A DNA stretch of 64,000 nucleotides from Paragyromitra xinjiangensis (GCA_038503065.1 JBCAMK010000003.1:3348001-3412000), one strand, 5' to 3'. Counted from the stretch's first letter, positions 21,882-34,078 are shown. A program made the numbers and translations. The notes: generated by a model from the letters alone, not told the origin.

Positions 21882-22842
21882 CTACTTGCAAGTAGCCACA
21901 GGTCCACCGGGAGCTGTGAAAGTAGCTGCGTTAAAGCCGTAATAGAAGTTTGGGATATAGATATCGGTGTCGGCAGCCTTCGAAGCGTTTGGGTTAGTGG
22001 ATTTCTATATCAGACTTCCAAGGATTGGAGAGATTGCGATCTTTACCTTGTACGCTCCTGGTAGGGTGATCTTTGGAGTACAAGTACCTCCAGGTCCGGT
22101 AATCTAGATATTTTTAGGAAAATGTTAGAGGCTCTGTCTATTTTCGCGCCCTTGCTCGATCGATTGATGTTTGTGCATTACTTACCCTCAGTTGAGCGCA
22201 TCCTAGAGAGGAAAATTACAAGTCAGTGGCCGATATCCTTGCTCGGACGAGAACAAGACTTACCGATATAGAACTGGGTTCCACCCAGTGTAGTGGAAGA
22301 ATGCAGTGCCTCCATTTCAGATCGCAACTGGAAAACCAACATTAGCAAAGCTACCCAAAGGGAAAAACGTAATATATTAGATAATTACTAACCAGATAAT
22401 CACCACTAGCTAACTTGCTAGGCAATTTGAATGTATACTTTCCTCCATTACTTCCAATGATTTCGTTCGCCCAGACCCCATTGACTTGATCCGTCTCGTT
22501 AATCTTTGCCCAAGAACCTAGACCCGTTGCACTCTTTGCATCGGATACAGGGCCGTATAGGAAATGGGTGATGGGGCCTGGGTGGGATGAAATATCCCAC
22601 AGCACGGTAATCTCATCCCCAGCCTTAGCGGTGCAAATATCCACCGAAGAAGGAACAACATTCCCGTTGACATTGCAAGTTATGTCATTGCTTGTCACAT
22701 CGGTGACGGGGTTGTTCGAAGGCGGCATCCGGATGCACTTCTCATAACCAGTGGTAACACCATTGACCCATAGTTGATGGAAATTTTGGTGTGCCGAGGC
22801 AAACGCTACAAATGAAGTGAGGATAAGAGAAAGTTGGAGCAT
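21882..22842 (-). CDS. AA9 lytic polysaccharide monooxygenase
   Basis: Secreted copper enzyme that oxidatively cleaves cellulose or related beta-glucans. Five exons (minus): 22393-22842, 22264-22327, 22186-22202 (a 17-nt microexon), 22047-22103 and 21882-21977, totalling 227 aa. The signal peptide MLQLSLILTSFVAFASA leaves His18 as the mature N-terminal residue, which forms the histidine brace with His87 in SSHPGP. The axial Tyr170 and the conserved Gln168 lie in TQFYIGCAQLR, preceded by the conserved His159 of MEALH. GDYLLRSEMEALH, ITGPGG and PGAYK are family blocks. There is no carbohydrate-binding module or linker, so it is a single-domain form. The ATG at 22842 is preferred over an upstream in-frame ATG at 22977 because it opens directly on the signal peptide. 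The role in plant-biomass attack is inferred from the family. Confidence 0.95.
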
Positions 22843-24120
22843 TTTCGGAAATTTGAATGGGCAGAACTGCTTGAATTGAAAGATGAGAAGTAGTAGTCGA
22901 ACGGGTCCAAGACGAGAGAGACGGCAGGTACTTATACTACAATCCAACGCGCATCCAACCCAAATCGATATATTCATTATTTACCAAAATCCAGGCCATT
23001 TCATACTGGTCCTTTAGGGCTTCCCTCCAGTCTCGGTCTACGGAAGTGGGTTATGCCTGAAGGTCGGAGTTTAAGCGGAGATCTAGGGCCTCGAATCCGC
23101 CATCAAACACCGAATTTCCGAGATCCGCATGGAAATTTAACGCTTTGCGTACCAGTGGAGAGCCCAAAAATAGTCCATATATATGCTAGGTGCGCTATAA
23201 CAAGATTTGTAGGAGGTTCTGGTTCCACTTATATATGAGGGCTCACTCAAGTAGAAAATCAAGGAAAAGGTCAGCAACGTTGGAATTATGTTTTTTCCGG
23301 AAATCTCGGATTTAGGTGTATGGAGACAGAACCTAAATCGTGCAATCCGTGAGGCTGATATCATGGATAGATTTATGGTAAACCAAGAAAAACTGGCAAT
23401 TTCATTGACCTCGACTTAACAAGTTGAACTAGCCAAAGACTGACTTTACGGGTTTTCGAGACTGTTCCTTTAATTCTGCTCCTCCATCCAAATTTTGCTC
23501 TTTAACCTCTAGAAATGGCCAACTAATTTCCAGCGGACATAGTAGCCCAACGAGGAGTCCCTACCCTCTCATACCCCCGCAGCCACCATTTATCTGAATC
23601 AATCGACTTATTGCCATGGGTTGAAGTTTGCTGTGCTGGAAGATTCACAGCCAACTTAAGCTTTGATATAGTGCTGGTAGTACATATTCCCTGCAACTAA
23701 AGACTTACGCTCTGACGCTGCATCGGATCTTCCCCATGCCTTCCCCGGGATTACCGGGAAGTTTCTGCCACGAACCAAACCTCAGATTTCCCCGCTTATA
23801 CTTTCTCGGGAAAATATCCCGAAGATCTGAGGTTTTATGGAAATTCAGGCACTTCTTTCCGTTTAATTTAGGCACCTTGTCAGAGAAATCATGCTTTTGG
23901 AATCTGCTGGGTTGACGACGCTGCAACACCGGAATTATAGCATTAATATTGGATACGTATACTCACTTCGAAACTCCGTGTTTTCCGAGAGGACCGTGCA
24001 CCAGTGTCGGAAACAGCCGGTACTTCCGCCAAGCCAGTGCACTAAGCTTTCTGAGCCGCATCCAGGGGTTTGTTTATGACCACACATCCAACGAAATATC
24101 TTTCTATCATCACCACTTCT
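22843..24120. other. intergenic, divergent promoter region
   Basis: No gene. It contains promoters for the LPMO (minus) and the sterol isomerase (plus). One foldback: AAACCTCAGAT near 23778 pairs with ATCTGAGGTTT near 23826. Confidence 0.4.
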
Positions 24121-25158
24121 ATGCATCCATACAATCCTCCAGATCTTTTGCTCCCCCATTACGTTCCTAATGATATCTCCCGAACCAAATTGTGCGTAAC
24201 CTTTGGCTGCTTCTTAATAGCAGTTCTTGCCGGCAGCCATTGGGCATTTCCAGCTAGAAGTCTGTCATTTTGGGACAAAGGAATAGCTCGCTGGTTTTTG
24301 ATTTGTTAGTCAATCACCTATCTCCAGTCGTTAGGGTACCAAGGAAACTCAAGACTTATGATATCTTAGGTGGGCTATTGCATGTTTTCTTCGAAGGTAG
24401 CCCATAACCATGGCTGGTCTCACCGAATACCGATCCCTGTTATTGTTACTCTAACAGTTATGCATCCGTGATTTTCTAAAGGCTACTTTGTCGTTTATCA
24501 TTCATCTCTACCAGCCCGGACGGATTTCCCTGCTCAGCTATGGAAAGAGTACGCCTTATCTGACTCTCGCTACCTTTCTGGGGATATATTTGTCTTTGCT
24601 ATTGAGAATATCACTGTTGTATGTGCACGCGCTTTCACATCCCGGGATGATCTCTGTTAGCTCCTTTAAGGAGGATTGCTGATATCTATCGATCCTTGGT
24701 TGAACCATGCAGTTTATCTGGGGCCCCTTGTGTCTTCTAACCACTGTAGCAATAGTAAAAGATAGTCATTACAGGCATCCACTACAAATGCTAGCAAGCC
24801 TAGCCCATATATATGGGTGTCTTTTGTACTTTGCTACCTTATGGCTTGACGGAAACCGGCACTGTAAGTTGCTTTTGCTGCGCTTCTCCTGCTAGAACAC
24901 ACAACTCACCAACCGGCTACATTAAACCACATCTGACGCTACATCTCGCTTACTTGATACGATACAGGTCGCCCAGAATCCTTTTATTTTTGGATCTACT
25001 ATTTTGGAATGAATATTCCTTGGATTATTATCCCCGGACGTAGGCGATCTCCCATACCTATTCTTATTTTCGCATTGAGAAGCTTATTTATGCTTAACCC
25101 CTCTCTTTCCAAAGTGGATCACACGAAGATACTAGCGAGATCAATGCTAACAAGATGA
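24121..25158 (+). CDS. EBP-type (EXPERA) sterol delta8-delta7 isomerase-like
   Basis: Emopamil-binding-protein family membrane protein; members isomerise delta8 to delta7 sterols in the ER. Exons: 24121-24304, 24370-24396 (27 nt), 24482-24618, 24713-24863, 24968-25039 and 25115-25158, giving 204 aa, all in frame. Catalytic-site residues of the family are present: His66 and Glu70 in LLHVFFEGYF (the joint between exons 1, 2 and 3), Glu112 and Thr115 in AIENITV, and Asn182 and Trp185 in GMNIPW. Other family blocks: QLWKEYALSDSRYL, RHPLQMLASLAHIYG, RPESFYFWIYYF. Four or five hydrophobic helices are visible. The last intron (25040-25114, 75 nt) is a multiple of three and is itself open, so retaining it gives 229 aa. 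Most ascomycetes make ergosterol with the unrelated Erg2, so the in vivo substrate is uncertain. Confidence 0.85.
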
Positions 25159-26006
25159 TCCAACTATAGTCCTGATTTATGACTCAACCACTACGATTGC
25201 GAAGTGCTCTCAAAAGTTAAAGTCGATTAACTCCCAAGCAGTTCCACCAATTCGTAAACTGGATTGATCTATAATTCATCGTGGATATACTCGCGTGTTT
25301 AGTCATAGTTAATAATTATTCGCTAGCTAGCATGAAAAGGCTATTAGCGATAGCAACCACCGTAAACGGGCACTTTCTAGCCATGATAAGCTTCTTTCTC
25401 TGCAAACTCGAAGAGCATAACTCCTCCCATTCTTCAGGCTTAGGGCGAGGCATCACATTCCCTCCATCTCCCTCTGGAGACGTGATTTGTGGACCCTCGT
25501 TCGCATTTTACACGGGCATATTGATCCAAACCTGCAAGATCAACCAAATTTTCATATTATTGTCACCTGGAAATCATCACATCTACTGCGAGTCCTGCAG
25601 ATAGCCCAGACTCAGACCGAAGCCCAGGCTGGCCTATATATTGGAAGACCTGGTTTGAGTGATCCAACAAAGATCTATAAACTAGGCTAGTACCCCGAAT
25701 CTAACCAACCCACTAAAGTATACCCAACAAAGTAAAAGAAAAAACTCAAATTATCCAATTCCCTCGCAAAAGGCTGTTGAACACTACGAAAAAGACGTTT
25801 TCTGAGAGAACTTCATAATATATAAACAATTCAAACCTCCCAATAACCTAATCCTCCTATAGCTCTAGCCAATCCGTTATTTGTTGACCCAGTCTAAGAT
25901 GGACAGCCGGTGACGAGTGAATGATGTCTATTCCAGATGGCTGAGCTTGGTGTACATGCAGATGAGCATCGGTCACGTTTTGCCCGGGATTAATTTGGGG
26001 CTAGTC

Positions 26007-26120
26007 CGTAGTGGCTAAGCGGCCCAGGTCCAGGGCGGGGAAATTTCTTTTGCGGGATCTGGCTAGTCTCGTGCCCAGCCCCACTACGCAGCTTGCTGCG
26101 TACCGTCAGCAACCTACGGT
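26007..26120. repeat. GC-rich island with several hairpins
   Basis: CGTAGTGG at 26007-26014 pairs with CCACTACG at 26081-26088. Immediately after come ACGCAGC-TT-GCTGCGT (26086-26101) and ACCGT/ACGGT (26102-26106 and 26116-26120). GGCTAGTC also occurs twice. The composition is unlike the A+T-rich flanks. The function is unknown. Confidence 0.5.
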
Positions 26121-26399
26121 AGGTGGGAACGAACCTAGGATCTGGCACTAGCATACATAAGGATTGAGCACGGGTCTATCAATTGATCGCCCCAAAAAAT
26201 ACCGCCATTATAACGATCCTGAGAAACGTAGAACGTTCCCTCCATTCATTATCAGTCACTGGCATGCATCCTTCCTTTACCACAACAGTCCAGAGCAAGG
26301 GTTTCTTTTTAGGTTTGTACTCTCCCTAGCGAGCTCGCATTCGATTAATGGATGGTTTGGTTCAGTGGCCAAACTAATCTAGAAATATCCAGCTAGCTA

Positions 26400-26569
26400 C
26401 AGTACCAAAAAATGGGGTGGATCTACTACCGTATTTTTAGAAAATGCTGTATTAATTCTGGAGCGCTGCTGCATTTGCTGATAAATCCCGTAGCACTGCG
26501 GAATTAATCCAGCATCTTTTAGAATACTGTAAAAATGCTGTATCAATCGCATCCCTCTTTTTGGCACTG
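26400..26569. mobile_element. MITE, CAGT-type terminal repeats
   Basis: The ends read CAGTACCAAAAA and, as the reverse complement of the right end, CAGTGCCAAAAA, each flanked by TA (26398-26399 and 26570-26571). The inner arms remain complementary (ATGCTGTATTAATTC against ATGCTGGATTAATTC), so the whole 170-bp element folds into a hairpin. CAGT ends and a TA target are characteristic of Tc1/mariner/pogo-derived MITEs. Confidence 0.75.
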
Positions 26570-28045
26570 TAGTCTGAAGTAATTTGGGAACCGTATCCCT
26601 ACTAGGGAAAATAAATAGAAATTTACGGAGCATTTCAAACCACCAGAAAGCCTAAAGTAATTCTCTAAACAGAGCTTTCTACCCAGTTCGTCTAATAATT
26701 ACGCAGCCATCTTTTGTATTACAATATCTGTAGAAAATAATCCTTAAGAACCTGGATTCATTTGTTGCCTAAAATGCGCATAGCTAGGCAAATGAATGCG
26801 GTTCTCCTGGCACAAAGCGATAGCCAATGGCCAGATATTTGGGGTTAGGGTTTGGTAGATGCTACCTTGGGTGTTTGGCGTGATCTGTGCATAGCTTGGT
26901 TGGTGCCTTAGATCGATTTGAGCGGGTCGCGATCAATTCATCTACTTCAGATCCACAAATAGCTACAGATAATCTTATCTATCAAACCTAGTATCCATCC
27001 CATTAGAGACAATATTACTAGGTAGGTTGACCTATAGGTTTTAGAGTGTTCACCTTCTAGGATGTATGGTTTGGTATGTAGGAGGGGAAGTTTCAAATCG
27101 ACAGCTCTCCTGCTAATTGAACGTAGATAAGGTTTGCCTTGGGGGATCTATATTTAGTATCATATGCTTTAAGTGCTCTTATTTGATGGAAAATGAGAAC
27201 TGGATCGGCCGTGTTGCGAGTGATATAACATGATTAGTTGGCCCAGCAGATCCCAAATCACAGGCGGATTAAAACAGGAGACCAAAAGTGAAGGGCATGG
27301 GTCCTCTCTTGGGGGTGCGTCGGGGCGCAGTACTTGGGATCTGTTTACGTGGATTGAGAGAATTAAGTTATCATGATAGGTTATCTGCTATAGTTTACCC
27401 TTCTATACATCCCACCTGCCAAGGATTGGGAACAATGTTGGTGCCTGGGGAACCCTGACATAAATGTATAGAAAACAAATGCTCGCCCTAGGTTGTTTGT
27501 TTAGAAAACCATGGTAGTGCTTCTGCGATAACGCTCATTGACCACCAGTCCTAGTCATATCGATTAATATTTGGTGTTGAATAAGGCTTTATGCGGCAGA
27601 TTGCTTACGCATGAATATATCCCGCATTGCTTTTTCCGATTACTTATCCTGAGCACCTACCTTCAGACCCCTATAAATTCAGTCATAGTGGTTGCCAAGG
27701 TCAGGCTTTTTTCCAACCCATCAACTGCACCACACTAGGGCTGGGGTCGGTAACGCCATATAGACACCCGGTAATCTATCCTCAGATCAGGGAGAACCCG
27801 GAAACCTAAAGACGGGCTTACAGTTTGCATATGCTGGGTCGAAGCACGCGAACATGATCATGTTAGTCCACATCCGGAAATAATTCCCCATGGAACCCGA
27901 AGACTGCACATCCCGGGTCAACGTCGAGCGTTCGTATACTGATCATGGCTAGTAAAATCAATAAAGTTGGAGTTATAAGCCATGGGTGACGGATCGGTGC
28001 CGAACGGCCCGCGCCGTGTAAGATGAAAGTCATTTATCAGACCGG

Positions 28046-28066
28046 GAACTACGTCAACCGTAGTTC
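28046..28066. repeat. perfect 8-bp stem hairpin
   Basis: GAACTACG, a 5-base loop, then CGTAGTTC. No flanking gene explains it. Confidence 0.5.
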
Positions 28067-30668
28067 TGCATAGCTTTTCGCTGTTGTCCGTGAGTTCTTT
28101 TGCGACCTTCTGGACTACCTGGCTTATAAATGAGGCCGAGACATTAGAAAGTATCCTTTATAATATTTTAGTATTTAAAATCATTCCTGCATCAACCTTC
28201 CACGATAGGCAAGGGCGTGAAATAATCTTTTATTGGGTATATAATCGGTAGTGTGTAGATAGGGCTGCTGAAGCTGAACCCAGAACGCCTTGAAAGGTTT
28301 AAGATGAACAGATAGGTGGGTTACTTTTTAAAAAAATACCATGGGCGGAAATCGTTCCCGCATATGCTAAATTACTAAGAATCTCACCGTCAGCCTGCGC
28401 CTGCCCACCCACTCGGGAGTGGCTTTCAATACCACCAGCCTCGCATAAACAGGGTTCAGCTCTCTTTGAGAATAATTTTATCCTGTATGTGATGAAATAG
28501 GGATTAAATATAAGGCGCTTGTGCGACTGCTCGCGAAATAAAAGCACTGCTGAAAAGGATAAATAATCTCCGGTTCTGGTTAGTCAATCAGCTTGTAAAT
28601 AGTTGTGTTTGCTCCTGCAAAAAAAAATCAGCAGACACGTTCAGCGACTTTGGCGCATGAAAAGAACGCCTCTCAGCCATAGCAATATCTAGGTAATGGG
28701 TGAAGCGATGATTGAATACTGGATATAGTATTTGCTCGCACTTGAAACCGGATTTTGTGAGCCCCACACGTACACTCACGATGCCGATATTATTCGGTGC
28801 TGGTTATGCTATGATCGTGAGCGAAAATAACCTGAGGCAGGTAAAGAATACATGTAGTTGAGACTTGGGTTAGATACCTCTATTGCAATTGGCTTTAGAT
28901 ATACGCGTGCGGCAATCCCGGATGTATATGGCTTTCGATCGCCATCACACCTAACCCTATTCTTAGATATATATGCATTTGCGCCGTAAGTATACTTACC
29001 TTATTTCCCCACCAATATCTATCCATCATGATCACACTAAATTATGTAAGCTTGTCAACAAAATACGTGACGATGTGACACAAGTACGCAATTCCCGTCT
29101 CCAGCGCAACGGTATCCGCCCATAGTGGTCTCTCCCACACGTGATGATGATACCAGCACATTCATCACTTGGGAACAGCTTCCATTTGCGGCATCCGAAA
29201 TACTCGATAGCGATGTTTTGCATCTGGTGTTTTTTTACTTCAGCTATATGCACGACTGTAATATATGCGTATGCAGATGATACGTATGATGTACCCAGTC
29301 GGCGCGTTACCGTGTTTGAGAAGGTAACTTTGCAGAGTTGTCAAGCTGTAGAATCCCCCCCGTTGCAATCAGTTACCCCCCCTCCACCCCCAAGAAACGC
29401 GAAGCCTCTCCATCTCCAAACGCTGAATGGTTTAGAACAGCTTCTCTGTCCACGTATTAAAAAATATGTTTAGTATGCCGTTTGTCTCACGGATTCACCG
29501 AAAACCCGAAACGCATAGAAACAGGGCTTGCTGAACACGTTGCATAGACTCGTATCTAGTCATTGAGAATAAGCACAGAACATTCTTAGGACCTGCTCGC
29601 AAGAGATGTTTAGGTCCGGTATTGTAGCCCCCACGATGACAAAGAAACACTTTGCTTTTGATCTGGTGACCTCGCCCTATATCCTGAGGGTTTTCAAGAA
29701 CTCACAAACAAATCATCACTGACATGATTTGCATTCCGATCACGCAAGTTGCTAGTCCTATGGAGAAGATTCGATAAAGTAGAGTCATTCGGCTAGTTAG
29801 TCCCCGGCCTGAGGGCTGCAGTAAGGCTTGCGTTTCTATACATGCGTGGAATACGAAAAGTATCCTTCGGGTACCGAGACTTAGCAATAGTTAAATCGAG
29901 CAGGGTACATTTAGACCAAGTGTAGTGCATTGATCTAGAAGCCCATATCGTAGAGCTTGGAGATTTGGTATGCATACGTATGTGAGGCTCAGCAACCTAT
30001 GGAGCAGACCCCGCATTGGTATCCTGGAACGCACGATAAGGGCTGCATCCTTGCCTGCATTCGATAGTACCGGTGGAAGCCGTACTATTGTGTCGCCCCA
30101 CTCCTGCTATTCAGGAACCGCGAAACTCACACAATAGTGTGAGACCTCTCGATTTGATTATAGTTTACATGAACTACGCACAAACAACCCTGGCCGATCA
30201 TCACCGATTTGTACCTACACACTAGGATGGAAGCACCCTGCATGCTAGATCCTCGAGAGAAGACAGAATATAATTCTATTAATGAATTGGGAGGGATACC
30301 GGAGCCGCTCGAGTAATACGGTGCTCAACAGCGTCTTTTTTTTCTGTCGTGCCGTGTCCCTGGTCTCCGGAAATGGAGTTTTTACCGATGGGATCGTTTT
30401 TATGCTCACTATCGCTTCCTCTGTGACGTTATTTCTAAAAACTTCGATAGAGAGGCGGCCACAAAACAATTGCTTCCCCTGTTGATCCTTTAAGAATAAA
30501 TACCCCCCTCTCCTGCCCCGTTCTTACTACCTATATCACTCAAGCTAGAAAGCATTACTTCAACGCAGTTTCCCTACGAACAATCAGGAATCCCCCCACG
30601 ATATACACTAGATCCTTATTCAACTTTATCAAGCATATAGGTCTTCAATTCGAATCAACTACCTCAGC

Positions 30669-31878
30669 ATGGCTCCTCACTCGACTGAACCCTCTGATGA
30701 ACCAGCGTCATACGATATAAACCTTCCGTATAAGCCTGCCAGCGAGAATGAACGAAAGAAAGGGAAGGGAACAAAATATCCGCAATATCTTCCAACCTGG
30801 GATCCGATATTTTTTCCCTCCTGCCCTGAGTTCGAATTTCTCGATCCCGCTCTTCGTGCAGACAAAGAGATGAAAAGTCTTCTCGGCAATGGTGCTCAGC
30901 TGAAGTCCATTAGTCCTAAGATGGGCTCGGAACTTTCCGGCGTACAACTATCCAAGATGTCAGATGCTGCTAAAGACGAGTTGGCGCTTTTGGTCTCTGA
31001 GCGTAAGTGTGTTGTTCTTCGAGACCAGGATTTCGCGGATTGGGGCCCAGCAAATCAACAGTCGTTTATGGCTCATTTCGGGAAGCCCAACTACCAACCA
31101 GTCACTGGCTCAGTACCAGGATTCCCGGGGTTCCACATCATTTACCGGGACGGCAATCAAGCCGAAATCGACAAATTTTTCGAACACAAATTGACGTCAA
31201 CCCTATGGCATCAGGATGTAAGTTACGAACGCCAGCCTCCGGGGTATGTTATGCTTTGCATATTGCAGGCACCAGAAGTTGGAGGAGATACTGTTTTTGC
31301 TTCTACTACTGAAGCATACAAGTGAGTGACTGCGGGTTCCTCTATAGTTTTCTCAATAGGGCCCCAATTTTGACATATTCCAGACGCCTATCGCCAGGAT
31401 TTCGATCGATGCTAGAAGATCTGAGGGCTACACATTCTTCAGAGAAGATGTGCAGATTTGCTCGGGCAAACGGGGGTCTCTGCCGAAAAGATCCTGTACG
31501 AAGTTCGCACCCAATCGTTCGTGTTCACCCTGTGACGGGAGAGAAGGCAATCTTCGTCAACGGGGAATTCATTCAAGGGATTGAGGGGTGGAAGGACCCT
31601 GAATCTGAAACCTTACTCAAATTTTTGATCGATCATATCACCAAGGGCCATGATTTCCAAGTCAGGCTTTCGTGGAAGCCAAAGACAGTGGTCATTTTTG
31701 ATAATCGCACAACGTGCCGTATGCTTTCCACATCTGCAAATTGGTAAAAGGGACCAATTACTAACGTGTCTTCTTGACAGATACTGCAACACTCGATTAT
31801 GATGCAAGGTCCGATAAGGACAGACACATGTTCCGTTTGGCTTCCATGGCCGAAGTTCCAATTCCTGTGGAAAAATAA
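30669..31878 (+). CDS. TauD/TfdA-like Fe(II)/2-oxoglutarate dioxygenase
   Basis: Non-heme iron dioxygenase of the fungal taurine/alkylsulfonate-like group (relatives of yeast Jlp1), coupling 2-oxoglutarate decarboxylation to substrate hydroxylation. Exons: 30669-31321, 31384-31718 and 31781-31878, giving 361 aa, the usual size. Iron ligands: His181 and Asp183 in LWHQDVSYE, and the distal His330. The His330 codon is split by the second intron (C|AT) and reads TTCHTATLDYD only after splicing. The 2-oxoglutarate-binding Arg lies in RHMFRLAS near residue 348. GGDTVFAS and SHPIVRVHPVTGEKAIFVN are family blocks. It is cytosolic, with no signal peptide. It is followed 1 kb downstream on the same strand by an SDR. 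The substrate is not predictable beyond the family. Confidence 0.93.
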
Positions 31879-32884
31879 GCGGGGTCACGAGCTGTTGGAC
31901 AGTGGGGCATGGTGCATGTGCATATGAGCCCCAACTTGCGTGCAGGATGCAATATCTACAATCAATCGCGGAGGATCTCTCCCTATTCACTTTTTTTCAT
32001 ATTTGTCCTACAATTTAGATATTAGCGGAGCCATATACATTTCCGTTTCTCGATTTTTTTGTCACGCGTTTTTGATTTTTGTAACCTGTCTTTCGTTTCT
32101 GGTGTTGAATGGGTCTTTTGGTTCCAAGGATTTCTTTTTTTTCGAACAATGTGTTTCTAGCTTTAACTACACCTTATAGCGATATATTATTTGGATTCGT
32201 CTTTTTTGAAATGCTTGTTGTGAATATCATCATTGGACTGTATTTCCCTCTCAAGCGGTAGGTATTGATGTGTCAACCAATTATGTCGCGAGTTTGCTCA
32301 GGATTTCGTCTCCGGTATTTGCCAACGAGCTGTACGATTATTTGTTTTTACCCCGCTACGGCACTGATCTTGTGAGACATTCGTTGATTAGCGAAAATAT
32401 CACTTTTTTTTTCTTTGCGATGCCTCAAGATAGCCTTGCCCCTCCCTATTGCCCCTCCCCACTGCCCCTCCCATTCTCGCGAGAAAAAGGCTGAGATATA
32501 TATTGCAGTCAGACTGCATATGCACCAAGACGTCACCAATGGATATGCTTCGAACCCATGACCCGGAATAGTGGTAATCAAGCGATACTTACACGTTTAC
32601 TCCACCGCCAAACGCATATTTATTAGTGGTAACTAGAGCTGCAGAGCCCAGAATTCACCTATATATTGAAAAAATTCCTGCGCTTTGCCGACACCGCAGG
32701 CGGAACTAATTTTTTCTAAGACGTACACAGTGGATACCGGACCTTGTGCGCACAAATCAAAAAGTGCCACCCCCTCTTTATCTTTATTTTTTTTCTTTCT
32801 CTTTTTCTGGTCCATCAGTTTGGTCGGTACATACCTACTTGCCGTCGAAGAGGAAACGCTATTGATTTATCCAAGCAAATCAAG
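31879..32884. other. intergenic between dioxygenase and SDR
   Basis: No gene. C-rich tracts (GCCCCTCCC-type repeats at 32438-32475) and T-runs are promoter-like. The likely SDR promoter and leader fill the last 300 bp. Confidence 0.4.
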
Positions 32885-34078
32885 ATGAGTCTCAAAGCCA
32901 CCGATGAAACGACGCCATTGTCTCAATTATTTTCTTTGGAAGGCAGGGTTTGTCTGGTGACAGGCGGCAATAGGTACGTGCGACGTACAGATTTAGCGTC
33001 GTGGCACCCTTCCAAAACTTTGATTCTGAGATTCAATTGACTTGATACCGTTGCAGAGGGATTGGATTTGCCGTGTGCCAAGGCTATGCAGAGGCATCAG
33101 CTGCCGGGATAGCTATCATCCACTCTTCCGAAGCAACGGCTAACCTTGCAAACGAGCGGGCCATTGAGATAGAGAGGAAGTATCCGAGAACGAAGGTTCG
33201 GGCTTACAAGGCGAACGTGGCCAATGCTAAGGAGATTGAAGACGTCACCAAGAAGGTGTTTGAGGACTTTGGGCGATTGGATATCGTCGTAGCGAATGCG
33301 GGGGTTTATACAGAAACCCCTGCTCTTGAAATGTCCCCGGAAGAAGCTCAGCACGTTACCGGGGTCAACTACTTCGGCCCATTGTATACTGCACAGGCGG
33401 CTGCTAGGTGAGATTTGGGATACCATTGGCCAGCATCTGGTTGCTGAAAACTACAGAATCTTCAAGGAAAATGGGGGAGGGAAAATTATCATGACGGCTT
33501 CGATAAAGTATTGCATTCGACTATCCTAACGGCTTCATATATTGACTAGCTAATCACGTGACTTGTAGTGGTCACATGGTTCTTCGTCCACAATTTGAGT
33601 CCATTGTATGATTATATGGGATCAAACCTCATGCACTGGCCTTCGAAAGTTGATCTTTCTCTTTTTAGTATTGCGCAACGAAGGCGGCCGTTTGCCATCT
33701 AACCAGAGCCCTTGCTGTGGAGTTCGCACAATGGAATATCCAAGTCAACGCCGTAAGCCCAGGCTACATTGATACAGAGATGTGAGTTTAGCCCAAGCAT
33801 ATTTGTGCCTGCAAGATCATTCTAAAATATTCCAGGACGACGGAGTTAGTGAACAAGAACCCCGAGCTTGTCAAGAAATGGATGGCCGATTGCCCTGCAG
33901 GCCGGCTATGTAAAGTGTGGGAACTGAAGGGAGTCTATGTGTTTCTAGCAAGTGGGGCAAGTTCCTACGTAACAGGAGCGGACTACGTTGTCGATGGTAA
34001 ATTACTCTCATTCATAAGATTTATTCGTTCGTTCAGACCACTGCTTACCCGATTCCAGGGGGCCATACCTGTTATTGA
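32885..34078 (+). CDS. short-chain dehydrogenase, Sou1/mannitol dehydrogenase-like
   Basis: NADP(H)-dependent classical SDR of the type acting on sugar alcohols or ketoses. Seven exons: 32885-32973, 33057-33407, 33457-33507, 33569-33605, 33669-33781, 33836-33996 and 34059-34078, giving 273 aa. Seen: the Rossmann motif TGGNRGIG (residues 26-33, restored by the first splice), VVANAGVY, catalytic Ser162 in MTASING, Tyr177 and Lys181 in YCATK, the PGYIDTEM loop, and the C-terminal VTGADYVVDGGHTCY, typical of Sou1 and NADP-mannitol dehydrogenases. An Asp is absent after beta-2 and HSSE is found there instead, which favours NADP over NAD. It is very finely split, with exons as short as 20 and 37 nt. 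It is tandem to the dioxygenase; a shared pathway is speculative. Confidence 0.93.

Larger units (their letters stand above)
25159..30668. other. long intergenic stretch
   Basis: About 5.5 kb with no supportable gene. It contains a GC-rich hairpin island (26007-26120), a TA-flanked MITE (26400-26569) and short perfect hairpins at 28046-28066 and 30126-30143 (CTCACAC/GTGTGAG). An open frame from ATG 25332 to 25604 (MKRLLAIATTVNG...) has a hydrophobic start but no recognisable domain. The last 200 bp before 30669 are promoter-like. Confidence 0.4.

Noticed and set aside
29141..29473. 110-codon frame with poly-Pro run
   Set aside because: No domain, C-run produces the Pro tract, no supporting splice structure or homology.
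32540..32620. Minus-strand tRNA-like stretch with GGGTCATGGGTTCGAA
   Set aside because: The T stem does not close, no anticodon stem or D arm fits, and the acceptor ends do not pair.
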